This document shows positions 5,946 to 12,845 of a stretch of 12,845 nucleotides of DNA, one piece after another (within the stretch, counting starts at the first letter, position 1; the number at the start of each line of letters is the position of its first letter). The stretch lies in contig CAYMLQ010000150.1 in NCBI GenBank assembly GCA_964390795.1, forward strand, positions 1 through 12,845, given 5' to 3'. Made by a program: the position numbers and the translations under genes. This stretch comes from CAYMLQ01 sp964390795. Its GTDB lineage: Bacteria; Verrucomicrobiota; Kiritimatiellia; RFP12; UBA1067. Under the pieces are notes generated by a model that worked only from the letters and a program-made list of their open reading frames with translations, made no database searches and was not told the origin of the DNA.

Positions 5946-7328
5946 TCACCAGCCGATTACACTCCGTGTCCCGCTCCCTGACGTGACAGGTTCCGGCACG
6001 TGCGCCGGCCGGTGCCGGGGCACCATCGAGCGGAAGTCGCCGAGATTGTACGGCCCCACATAGGGCTGGCTCAGATCGACTTCGGCGACCGCGACCGTGC
6101 CCCACTCCCCGGCTTGCGCGATCGGCTTGCCGGTCTGATCGAAGACCGCCGATATCATCCAGTGGTCTTTCGGCTGCATGAAGGTGCTGCTGACGAGGTA
6201 GACGTGATTCTCGCACGCCCGGGCCTCGGCCAACAGCGGATTGCAGCCCCAGACCGGCCAGGCGATGACCTCGGCCCCGCGGTTCGACAGCTCGCGGGCG
6301 ACTTCAGGGAAGAAACCGTCATAACAAACCATCAGGCCGACTTTGCCGAACGCCGTGTCGAACACCGGATAGTCGCAGCCCGGCGCGACGCCGCTCTCAG
6401 CCTCTCCGGGCGGGAGGCACACCTTGCGGTACTTGCCGATCAGCCTGCCGTCCGCGCCGAGCAGAACGGCCGCATTATAAACCAGATGCCCGTCTCGCTC
6501 ATACAGGCTCAACACGATATGCAGATTGTTTGCTTTGGCGAGTTCTCCAAAGTAGCGGGTCGTCGGCCCTGGAACGGTTTCGGCCAATTCATGCGCCTTC
6601 TGTTTCACACCCACCGAGGTGATGGTTTCTCCGAGCACAGCGAGATCGGCCTTCTGCCGCGCGGCCTCAGCGAGAAGCGGCGCGAATTCCTCGCAGTTCC
6701 CCCGTGGTGATTTGCCCGTCGGCTTGTAGTGGATGGTGGCGAGACGCACCTTGCGGGGCAGCGGCGGCGCGGTTTTCTCGAACAAGACCCCGCTCCACTC
6801 CACACGTCCGTTGGGAGCCCATTGCAGGTGCAGTTCGATGACCGCGCGCGTCGCCTTGGCAGGCACGCGATAGACGCCGGTGACCGTGGTCCAGCCTTGC
6901 GAGTCGGTCGCGCCGTCGGCGGGATAATCGGGCTCTGCACTAGGGACGTGGCCCAACTCCTTGCTCTGTCTGTCTGGAACGTCGGCGGACACCTTGCGCC
7001 CCGCCTCATCCTGCCAGAGCACGCGCACCAGCGCGCTGCGGCGCGGCACGCTCACGTTGAGCGTCTTGCGGACCGCATGAAAGCGGTAGCACTCGCCACC
7101 GCTCACCGCGAACGACTTCTGATACCACCCGTCCAGCCCGTCGCGCGGGTCGTGCGCGACCACCATACTGCCCGTGTTCTTGGGCCCGCCTCTGGGATCG
7201 AACGAAAAAGCCGGGCGAATCTCATCGCGCGGCGCGACCGCTTGCCAACCCGCTGGCGGCTGATTATCGGCGCGGGCGGAAGTCAGCAGCTGGAAGCAGA
7301 TCACGGTGATCAAGTTGAGTGATTTCAT
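5946..7328 (-). CDS. Secreted carbon-nitrogen hydrolase (nitrilase superfamily) with N-terminal beta-sandwich
   Basis: The catalytic domain (about 193-430) belongs to the nitrilase superfamily of amidases, nitrilases and carbamoylases. The Glu-Lys-Cys triad is visible: Glu234 in VLGETITS, Lys302 in KYRKVCLPPGE (with the accessory Glu309) and Cys335 in MVCYDGFFPE. Residues 1-20 form a signal peptide with an A-R-A cleavage site before Asp21, so the enzyme is exported, which is unusual for a fold best known from cytosolic enzymes. Residues about 25-190 are a separate beta-rich region (GGECYRFHAV; GWTTVTGVYRVP; AVIELHLQW) resembling a carbohydrate-binding jelly-roll. The substrate is unknown: an amide or N-carbamoyl group, perhaps on a glycan or peptide, is inference. 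The ATG overlaps a TGA that ends a remnant reading frame (see 7325-7390). No strong Shine-Dalgarno is seen. It is the last gene of the accessory cluster. Confidence 0.9.
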   Translation of the reverse strand: MKSLNLITVICFQLLTSARADNQPPAGWQAVAPRDEIRPAFSFDPRGGPKNTGSMVVAHDPRDGLDGWYQKSFAVSGGECYRFHAVRKTLNVSVPRRSALVRVLWQDEAGRKVSADVPDRQSKELGHVPSAEPDYPADGATDSQGWTTVTGVYRVPAKATRAVIELHLQWAPNGRVEWSGVLFEKTAPPLPRKVRLATIHYKPTGKSPRGNCEEFAPLLAEAARQKADLAVLGETITSVGVKQKAHELAETVPGPTTRYFGELAKANNLHIVLSLYERDGHLVYNAAVLLGADGRLIGKYRKVCLPPGEAESGVAPGCDYPVFDTAFGKVGLMVCYDGFFPEVARELSNRGAEVIAWPVWGCNPLLAEARACENHVYLVSSTFMQPKDHWMISAVFDQTGKPIAQAGEWGTVAVAEVDLSQPYVGPYNLGDFRSMVPRHRPAHVPEPVTSGSGTRSVIGW

Positions 7329-7390
7329 GGAACTTTGCGACCCTGCGCGGCCTCCCAGAACGATCCCCAGTCAAAAGCGTTTAAGGTAAT
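7325..7390 (-). pseudogene. Out-of-frame remnant of a second aldo/keto reductase C-terminus
   Basis: Reading the minus strand from 7390 in a frame different from the intact upstream gene gives ITL, three residues, then DWGSFWEAAQGRKVP and a TGA stop at 7327-7325. The intact gene ends ITL, three residues, then DWYALWSAATNSKLP and a stop. The two tails align without gaps over 21 residues, with identities at I, T, L, D, W, W, A, A, K and P and both stops in register. By eye their DNA is about half identical, so this is not a recent duplication. The remnant keeps the Gly before the final residues, as in E. coli YdhF (from memory). Its TGA overlaps the ATG of the nitrilase-family gene, a normal operon junction. 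It looks like the 3' end of a former resident reductase gene. Confidence 0.6.
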
Positions 7391-8286
7391 TTGCTATTAG
7401 TAGCAGCACTCCATAGCGCATACCAGTCTTCGCGCTCCAGCGTAATCGCAGCCGCCTGCGACGCACTTTGAATGCGCTCGATCTTGTTTGTTCCTATAAC
7501 GGGCAGCGGCCAGCTCGGATGCGCCATGACCCACGCATAGGCGAGCTGTTCGAGCGTTGCGCCGTCATAACGCTTCGCCATCCCCGAGGCAACAGCCGCC
7601 AGACTCCTCGACGCATGATTCTCAGGATCGAACAGGCGGCCTCCGGCCAGCGGGCTCCACGCCATGGGCAGCACGCCCAGTTTCTCACACTGGTGCAGCG
7701 TGCCGTCCGTAATCGGCGCCATGTGGAACAGGTTGAACTCGATCTGGTTCGTGGCCAGCGGCTGTTCCATAAGCCCATTGAGCAGGTCAAACTGCGATGC
7801 GCTGTAGTTGGACACACCCGCTGCGGCGATCTTGCCCACTCGCAGCAACGCGTTCAAGCCGACTGCCGTATCGTCGGCCCGCGTGAGCCAGTCAGGACGG
7901 TGCACGAGGAAGAGATCGATGCGGTCCGTGCCGAGCAATCTCAGCGACTTGTCGAGGCTCTTCACGAGGCGCGCGGCCGTGGCGTCATAATGCGCCGTGC
8001 GGCGTTCCGGATGGTACGCACAGGGCACATAGATTCCCGCTTTCGTCACGATCTCCAGCTTGTCCCGCAAACCCGGCGAGAGCGCGAGCGCCCCGCCCAG
8101 CGCCTGCTCGACCTCGTACTTGCCATAGATTTCCGCCGTGTCGATCGTCGTGATGCCGTTCTCCAGGCAGACATTGAGCCGCCGGTTAATCTCCTGCGCC
8201 GTCGGCTGCGTCGCGAGCAGCCGCCACGTTCCATACGCCATACGCGAGAACTCAAGGCCCTGCGCGTTCATCTTCATTCGCTTCAT
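7381..8286 (-). CDS. ydhF: Aldo/keto reductase, YdhF-like
   Basis: A cytoplasmic NAD(P)H-dependent oxidoreductase with a TIM-barrel fold, expected to reduce an aldehyde or ketone. The 301-residue length fits the family. The catalytic tetrad is complete: Asp49 and Tyr54 in TIDTAEIYG, Lys82 in VTKAG and His129 in FLVHRPD. Cofactor-site segments include GVSNYSASQF (157-166), ATNQIEFN (178-185), MAWSPLAGGRLF (208-219) and PVIGTNKIERI (262-272). The match to E. coli YdhF runs the full length, including the N-terminal FSRMAYGTWRL. The physiological substrate is not known. AAGGA lies 9 nt before the ATG, supporting the start. It sits 44 nt after the beta-helix gene and 52 nt before the nitrilase-family gene, so co-transcription is likely. 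The last six codons are AT-rich compared with the rest, and the gap downstream carries a diverged second copy of the C-terminus, which suggests replacement of an older allele. Confidence 0.93.
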   Translation of the reverse strand: MKRMKMNAQGLEFSRMAYGTWRLLATQPTAQEINRRLNVCLENGITTIDTAEIYGKYEVEQALGGALALSPGLRDKLEIVTKAGIYVPCAYHPERRTAHYDATAARLVKSLDKSLRLLGTDRIDLFLVHRPDWLTRADDTAVGLNALLRVGKIAAAGVSNYSASQFDLLNGLMEQPLATNQIEFNLFHMAPITDGTLHQCEKLGVLPMAWSPLAGGRLFDPENHASRSLAAVASGMAKRYDGATLEQLAYAWVMAHPSWPLPVIGTNKIERIQSASQAAAITLEREDWYALWSAATNSKLP

Positions 8287-8330
8287 CAGCCACCATCCTT
8301 CTTCTTTTTATACAGCGTCTGCGAGTCGGC

Positions 8331-11300
8331 TCAGAGATCCCATTTGCCAGTGAGATAGGCCGTCACGCGATCACGCTCATCCGTTGTCAACGCTCTTCCA
8401 AAAACCAGAATCTCCGAGACGTACCCGTTCAAGAACGTCTGGTCGTTCGGCGAAAAACAGCCGACCCTCACGCGCCTGGCCCAGCAGTCCTTGCCCTCGA
8501 ACGTCAGCAGCCGCGGGCCGCCTGTCTGCGTTCCAGGCAGATTGCAACTGATCCCACAAAGGTAATCGTACGTTTTTCCGTCGCTCGCTGTGAAGACCCT
8601 GGAATTGCTGTTTTGCGGCAGCCCCGGCTCTGGGTTGCTGATCACTGCAAAGACCGTCGCGGTCATCGGCCGGCCCGACAAGTCTGGCGCTTCAAGCCGC
8701 GTTCTCCTCTTATCGTCGAACTTCAGGGCAGCCTTCCCGTTCAACCCCTGGGCCACAAAGTGCGGCCGGAACTCGGGGTTCGCTTGCACCGCGTGCCGCC
8801 CCTTGCCGCTCCGGTCCTTCCAGACGCTGACCGCGCCAGCGGCATCCTTTTCAATCTGAGACGCGTCTGAAGCGTCCAGCCAAACCTCCAGCCCCTGCTT
8901 GAGGCGATCTGACAGCATGTTGTCGTTCGCTCCGAGAATAAACGTTCCGCCGTTGCGAAGGTCAAAGGTCGCCCCGCTCGCCATGTTCCACGTGCGCCAA
9001 AGATCCTGCCCCGCGTTTCGCACTGTCAGGTTCGCCTTCAGCAGGGCTCGCGGAGACCCGCAGACCCCGAACGGGATGCGCCACTCGCCTGTCCACGCGT
9101 CCTTGCCCACCGCCGCACGATAGGTGACCGTCTTTTCCAACCGGTGCCTCGCAGCTTCAGAAATCCCAGCCACATCGGGTGCGCAAAAACGTCCGTCCGG
9201 CCAGCCTCTCAGAGTCATCATCTGACCCGTCGGCGTCGTCTCCGCATTCTGGAACGCAATCTCAAAACCGTCCGTGTCACCCCAGCAGTGAGCGGCTGTG
9301 ACCAGCGCTTTCGAATTGCGAATCGGTGCGTGCATCGCCACATAAAACGCCTCTTCATCATAGCCGGCCCACGCGTGCGCCGCCGCCTCTTCAACGCTCA
9401 CGCCTTCGCGCGACTGTTTCAACTCCAACGCGCGCCCCGCCCACTCCGTCAGCAGCCCGTCGATGACCGGCCGCGCCGCAAGCCGCGTCGCACGATGGAA
9501 CGGACGTGCGCCGCCTGAGTCGCCATACCGGTCGGCAGGTGCCGGCAAAGGCCGGTGAGTCGCCTCCGGCAGGATCATGCCGCCCAAGCCCCACCACCTG
9601 CGCCGCGGCGGCACCCCGATCCCAGGCCACTGGCGTCCATTCCCTGACCGCTCAAGCCGAACCCCGCTCAAGGTTCCTATGGGTTCTGAAAGCGCCGACC
9701 GCACGACGAGCACCAGCGGCTCGGATACGAACGGATGGTCTTCGAGGCTGGCGACAAACTCACTCGCACTCTCGGCACCGCCCGTAAAGCGCGGGTAGAA
9801 CTCGCCTAACTTGCGGCCGTCTTTGCCCCCCGCACGCAGCTCCAGTTTAACCTCATTCTTTTGCAGCGGAAGGTCTCCGCGATACTGCTCGAAGCGAGCG
9901 TACTCGAAGTCCACCGCAGGCTTGCCGCCCTTCGAGCGGAAGACCAAATACACATCTCGCGTCCCCGTCGCCTCCGGCGAGAGGTCAGCCTCTGCCTCCC
10001 GATAGATCTGCACATGGCTGCCCCGCTCGCGGTCCGTCTGGGTAAGCTCGACCGATCCGACCAGCGGCCCGTCGACACGGTCCAACCTTACCTCCATCCG
10101 CCACGGCTCAGCTCGATCATTCCCATAGACAGCGCGGATGCGGCGGTAACCATCGCCCAGCGGTACGCCTTCATAGCGTACCCATGCGCTGTCATCGACA
10201 TTGTAAAAGAACGTCCATTGCATGCGCATCTTCTCGCTCGTGCCATCGTTGGCCTTAGACTCCAAGACCAAGGGGTCCGTCGCCTTGCGGTGCCGCGGCG
10301 CAGCGCGTGCAGACCGGTCCGTGTTCATGGCCTTCGCTGCGCTCGCGAAACGAATAATGGCCGAACGCCAGCCGTCCGCGAAATTGACGCCGTCAAACGC
10401 GAGCCCGTCGCCGTTCGCGAGCCCGGCCACACCGGCAAGCGTGTTCGTCGCACGCTCAGCGTGGAGTGAACACGTCCCTAAGTCTAGGCGCAGCGCGTCA
10501 GCAGGCGGCCAGGGCCACTGCGGCAGCGCGGGAGGCGCAGCGAAGTCGTGCCCGAAGCGGAACGGTTCTCCGTGAGGGAAATCCTCAGCACGCAGCTCGG
10601 AAGACGTGCGCGTAAACAGCCCGTGGAACACATTTCCATACTCGCTGACACCGACGCAGCAGGTGTTGAACCACAGGTCGCGCTGCAGCGAACCTGGCGC
10701 GGCCCAAAAGAGGTTGTTGTGCACATCCACATTGCACGTCCCCTCGTCCAGGTACACCATTCCGAGCTTGTTCCAGCGCATCGCCGAGAGGTCGTAGCAG
10801 TCGTGCATCACGTTGAAGGCGACCTGCGACGGCAGGCCGTTGAGCGTCCCGCCGCTGCAGAAGTAGCCCGTCAGGAAGCCCGCGTCGCGCGTCAGCAGCA
10901 TGCCGTTGTAAAGGTGGTTGTGCGCAAAAAGCGTGGCCGCGTAGTCCATGGGCCCGCGATTCCGCGATGCCAGGCTCGTGCCGTTGCCGTTGAAGTTGAA
11001 AAAGTGCCGGCCCGCGTTGCGCATCGTGTTGAAGGTGATGACGTGCCCGCCGACGAGGAGGTTCTCGTAGTCGCCGAAATCGCTCACGGCGTCGGTGATG
11101 GCGTTGAGGTAGTGGCCGACGTAGCTGACCTCATCGATGAGGCAGTTGTGGATCGTTTGGTGGTGGCCGCGAAGGTGAAAGCCGGTCCCCGCGCTGAAGC
11201 GGACGCCGCAATTCAGAAGCGCGTTGTCATGCCCGCTCACATAGATGCCGGTCTCGCCCGACTTGATCGTGTCGCGCCCGTGCTCGATCTGGCCGATGCC

Positions 11301-12302
11301 GTAGTGCCGGGTGTAGTGCGCGATGTACGCGAGGTCGCAACCGTCGACGACGCAGTGCGCCGACTTTTCAAGGCGCAGCGACGCGGCATGCACCGCCAGC
11401 CCTTCGATACGGATATGCTCGCGTCCGCTCAGGTCGAACGCGATCTGCCGCCGCTTCGCCTCCACCGCCTGCGGCTCCGCCCCGTCCGGCGCGATCACAT
11501 AGAGCGTATTGTCTTGCCAGTGCCATTCGCCGGGTGCGTCCAAGGCGTGCAGGTGCCCGACGATCATGCCCCGCCCCTCCTCGTGCGCCTGCGGAAATTT
11601 GCCGTCGTAGGCCGAGCCGAACCACCAGCCCTGCGTGCGGTCACCCACTTGAATTTCCCCGGGCCTGGAACCTTCGATGACGCCGGTCTGGGCGCACCAG
11701 CCTTCAAAATGAACCCCGCAATACAGCGCGCCTTTCCAATAGTCGTCCGGCTGCCCCTCAAGCAGTTTGCTGACGATCCGCCCCGGCTGGCTGACGCGCG
11801 TCGCCTTGGGTATCGTAAATTCGCCATAGGTCGGCCACAGCGGCGAGAGACCGGACACAGGCAGTTCAAGACCCGGCGCGGGCGCGTTCGGATAGCGGGC
11901 TTCAAGCATAATCTGCCCGCCGCTGAAAACCTGGTTGCGGCCCATTCCCAGCGTCCACGGCATCGCCGCTTTCCAGATATGATTCGAGTGCCTGATCCAG
12001 CCTGTCACCGGCTCGCAACCGCTCACCGTCACGCGCTCACGCCGGTAGGGCTTGATCGTGATCGGCTTTCCGGAAGTTCCGCTGCGCGGGAAGGTCACAG
12101 CCTCGCGATAGGTACCAGACCGGATCTGGCACGTATCTCCGGCTGCCATCACATTCACCGCCTTCTGAATCGTTTGGAACGGCCGAGTCAGACTACCGGA
12201 GTTCGTGTCGCTGCCGCAGGACGCCACATAGAAGTCGGCGGCGGTGACCGTCGCCGCCACGAGTGACAGAACACCCGCAAGGAGTTTGGTGTTCGCGATC
12301 AC
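8331..12302 (-). CDS. Secreted right-handed beta-helix protein with CBM6-, CBM9- and LamG-like domains
   Basis: This large exported protein (1323 residues) probably binds and may cleave or remodel a polysaccharide. Residues 1-22 are a signal peptide. Residues 23-96 are DUF1565-like (FYVASCGSDTNSGSLTRPFQ; GTYREAV; PITIKPY). Residues 280-560 contain the regular N- and H-rich coils of a pectate-lyase-like parallel beta-helix. Residues 605-812 are CBM6-like (VRYEGVPLGDGYRR; MEVRLDRVDGPLVGSVEL; TGTRDVYLVFRS; DFEYARFE). Residues 935-1125 resemble family 9 CBM/DOMON modules (PVIDGLLTEWAG; DGFEIAFQNA). Residues 1130-1322 are LamG-like (GLEVWLDASD; VSVWKDRSGKGRHAV; EILVFGRAL). The catalytic residues cannot be named, so lyase, hydrolase, epimerase and pure binding all remain possible. 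The start is GTG, supported by AAGGGGG 9 nt upstream and a GTGA overlap with the preceding stop, implying translational coupling. Confidence 0.9.
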   Translation of the reverse strand: MIANTKLLAGVLSLVAATVTAADFYVASCGSDTNSGSLTRPFQTIQKAVNVMAAGDTCQIRSGTYREAVTFPRSGTSGKPITIKPYRRERVTVSGCEPVTGWIRHSNHIWKAAMPWTLGMGRNQVFSGGQIMLEARYPNAPAPGLELPVSGLSPLWPTYGEFTIPKATRVSQPGRIVSKLLEGQPDDYWKGALYCGVHFEGWCAQTGVIEGSRPGEIQVGDRTQGWWFGSAYDGKFPQAHEEGRGMIVGHLHALDAPGEWHWQDNTLYVIAPDGAEPQAVEAKRRQIAFDLSGREHIRIEGLAVHAASLRLEKSAHCVVDGCDLAYIAHYTRHYGIGQIEHGRDTIKSGETGIYVSGHDNALLNCGVRFSAGTGFHLRGHHQTIHNCLIDEVSYVGHYLNAITDAVSDFGDYENLLVGGHVITFNTMRNAGRHFFNFNGNGTSLASRNRGPMDYAATLFAHNHLYNGMLLTRDAGFLTGYFCSGGTLNGLPSQVAFNVMHDCYDLSAMRWNKLGMVYLDEGTCNVDVHNNLFWAAPGSLQRDLWFNTCCVGVSEYGNVFHGLFTRTSSELRAEDFPHGEPFRFGHDFAAPPALPQWPWPPADALRLDLGTCSLHAERATNTLAGVAGLANGDGLAFDGVNFADGWRSAIIRFASAAKAMNTDRSARAAPRHRKATDPLVLESKANDGTSEKMRMQWTFFYNVDDSAWVRYEGVPLGDGYRRIRAVYGNDRAEPWRMEVRLDRVDGPLVGSVELTQTDRERGSHVQIYREAEADLSPEATGTRDVYLVFRSKGGKPAVDFEYARFEQYRGDLPLQKNEVKLELRAGGKDGRKLGEFYPRFTGGAESASEFVASLEDHPFVSEPLVLVVRSALSEPIGTLSGVRLERSGNGRQWPGIGVPPRRRWWGLGGMILPEATHRPLPAPADRYGDSGGARPFHRATRLAARPVIDGLLTEWAGRALELKQSREGVSVEEAAAHAWAGYDEEAFYVAMHAPIRNSKALVTAAHCWGDTDGFEIAFQNAETTPTGQMMTLRGWPDGRFCAPDVAGISEAARHRLEKTVTYRAAVGKDAWTGEWRIPFGVCGSPRALLKANLTVRNAGQDLWRTWNMASGATFDLRNGGTFILGANDNMLSDRLKQGLEVWLDASDASQIEKDAAGAVSVWKDRSGKGRHAVQANPEFRPHFVAQGLNGKAALKFDDKRRTRLEAPDLSGRPMTATVFAVISNPEPGLPQNSNSRVFTASDGKTYDYLCGISCNLPGTQTGGPRLLTFEGKDCWARRVRVGCFSPNDQTFLNGYVSEILVFGRALTTDERDRVTAYLTGKWDL

Positions 12303-12845
12303 TTGTTTACGCCCCCTTGAATCTCCGTGCTGCGGTCAAGCACTGTCGGGCGGGAGATTTCCTGCGGAACGGCGACCGCCTGTTTCAGCTCCTGAAGCGT
12401 ATAGTCCTTTAAGCCGCCGTGAACCACATCGGAAAACCTGTGGCGAACGCCCTGCGCGACAACATCCTCCCACATTAAGGGTTCATCCGACAGAGTCACG
12501 TGCGCGAAAAGCTGCGATTCGGCGACAGCCGCGTGCAAGGCGGGCGTCACCGCCCAATTCGACGCCCTCACGTCCACCGCCGCAACGCCGCAGGTGACCG
12601 AGAGCCACCGCGCGCACACCAGAACGTCCTCTGCCCGCATCCCGACCAGCGATGCGCCCAAAAGATAGGCCATCACGGCCGGCCCTTCGTCACGGTTCGA
12701 TGCGCCATAAAACGCGTGCGCCGCACCCTGCGTCTCGCCGAAGCCGCTCACATCGGCCACCAGCACGGGACGCCCCGCACGCAGCAGTGCCGTCACCCCC
12801 GCCGCGGCATTGGTCTTGCCGAGTCCGTCAACAACCAGCACGGGG
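12299..12845 (-). CDS. Alpha/beta-hydrolase-like protein (acetyl xylan esterase/dienelactone hydrolase type), 5' end missing
   Basis: The gene runs off the right edge. About 181 C-terminal residues are visible, beginning PVLVVDG. Residue numbers here count from the Val codon at 12841. The strand-loop PVLVVDGLGKT, then GRPVLVADVSGFGET (23-37), the helix segment LLGASLVGMRAEDVLVCARWL (from residue 60) and VVHGGLKDYTLQEL (139-152) match, from memory, the alpha/beta-hydrolase family proteins common beside glycan-degradation genes in Planctomycetes and Verrucomicrobia. Where the nucleophile elbow GxSxG is expected, the sequence reads VRASNWAVTPALHAA: Ser94 is present but the flanking glycines are not, so esterase activity is uncertain. 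The predicted acid and histidine cannot be assigned. An N-terminal domain, and possibly a signal peptide, lies outside the window. It is translationally coupled to the beta-helix gene. Confidence 0.7.
   Translation of the reverse strand, partial: PVLVVDGLGKTNAAAGVTALLRAGRPVLVADVSGFGETQGAAHAFYGASNRDEGPAVMAYLLGASLVGMRAEDVLVCARWLSVTCGVAAVDVRASNWAVTPALHAAVAESQLFAHVTLSDEPLMWEDVVAQGVRHRFSDVVHGGLKDYTLQELKQAVAVPQEISRPTVLDRSTEIQGGVNK
12312..12318 (-). promoter_or_regulatory. Ribosome binding site deciding the GTG start of the beta-helix gene
   Basis: AAGGGGG on the minus strand, 9 nt before the GTG at 12302-12300. It lies inside the last codons of the upstream hydrolase-like gene. The GTG shares its last two bases with the TGA stop of that gene (GTGA). 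No ATG gives a comparable signal peptide, so this site fixes the start. Confidence 0.7.

Noticed and set aside
7371..7376. TTTGAC/TTGACT on the minus strand as a -35 element for the nitrilase-family gene
   Set aside because: No -10-like hexamer occurs at the proper distance, and these bases are explained by the remnant reductase codons.
7468..8358. A 296-codon plus-strand frame opposite the aldo/keto reductase
   Set aside because: Arg-rich shadow translation with no motif; the reductase has a complete catalytic tetrad.
10548..12266. A 572-codon open frame on the plus strand, antisense to the beta-helix gene
   Set aside because: It mirrors the GC-rich coding frame of a well-supported gene. 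Its translation is Arg/Val/Ala-rich without recognisable domains, and no ribosome binding site fits. It is a shadow of the real gene.

Overview
The window reads as chromosomal DNA of a GC-rich bacterium, most likely from the PVC superphylum (Verrucomicrobiota, Kiritimatiellota or Lentisphaerota). This is an inference. It rests on a 617-residue protein with an Arg/Asp/Gly-rich tail and a zinc-finger-like core, a type I associate with PVC genomes; on a secreted beta-helix protein with CBM6-, CBM9- and LamG-like domains; and on a secreted nitrilase-family enzyme with an N-terminal beta-sandwich. No rRNA, tRNA, CRISPR array, insertion sequence or phage gene was found.

Left part, 1-1120, plus strand: a 66-residue lipoprotein with a C-terminal heptad repeat (153-353) and its own terminator, then purN (452-1072), which ends at a hairpin with A and T tracts that can terminate transcription in both directions.

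Middle part, 1147-5880, minus strand: an apparent housekeeping operon. It starts at a candidate promoter (5850-5878) and runs through a DUF502 membrane protein (5069-5755), an aconitase (3049-4995) and the 617-residue zinc-finger-like protein (1147-3000), ending at the shared terminator. A 14-bp palindrome lies in the last intergenic gap.

Right part, 5946-12845, minus strand: an accessory cluster read right to left. It holds a 5'-truncated alpha/beta-hydrolase-like protein, a 1323-residue secreted beta-helix/CBM protein that overlaps it by GTGA, a YdhF-like aldo/keto reductase, and a secreted carbon-nitrogen hydrolase. The gaps are -4, 44 and 52 nt, so one transcript is likely. The two exported proteins would act on an extracellular or periplasmic glycan (or a conjugate of one), and the reductase would act on a carbonyl product in the cytoplasm. 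The substrate cannot be read from the sequence.

The most unusual observation is in the 52-nt gap between the aldo/keto reductase and the nitrilase-family gene. It encodes, in another frame, a second diverged copy of the reductase's own last ~21 codons, ending in a TGA that overlaps the nitrilase ATG. This looks like the surviving tail of an earlier reductase gene that was replaced in place. I saw no clearly new defence or mobile system.
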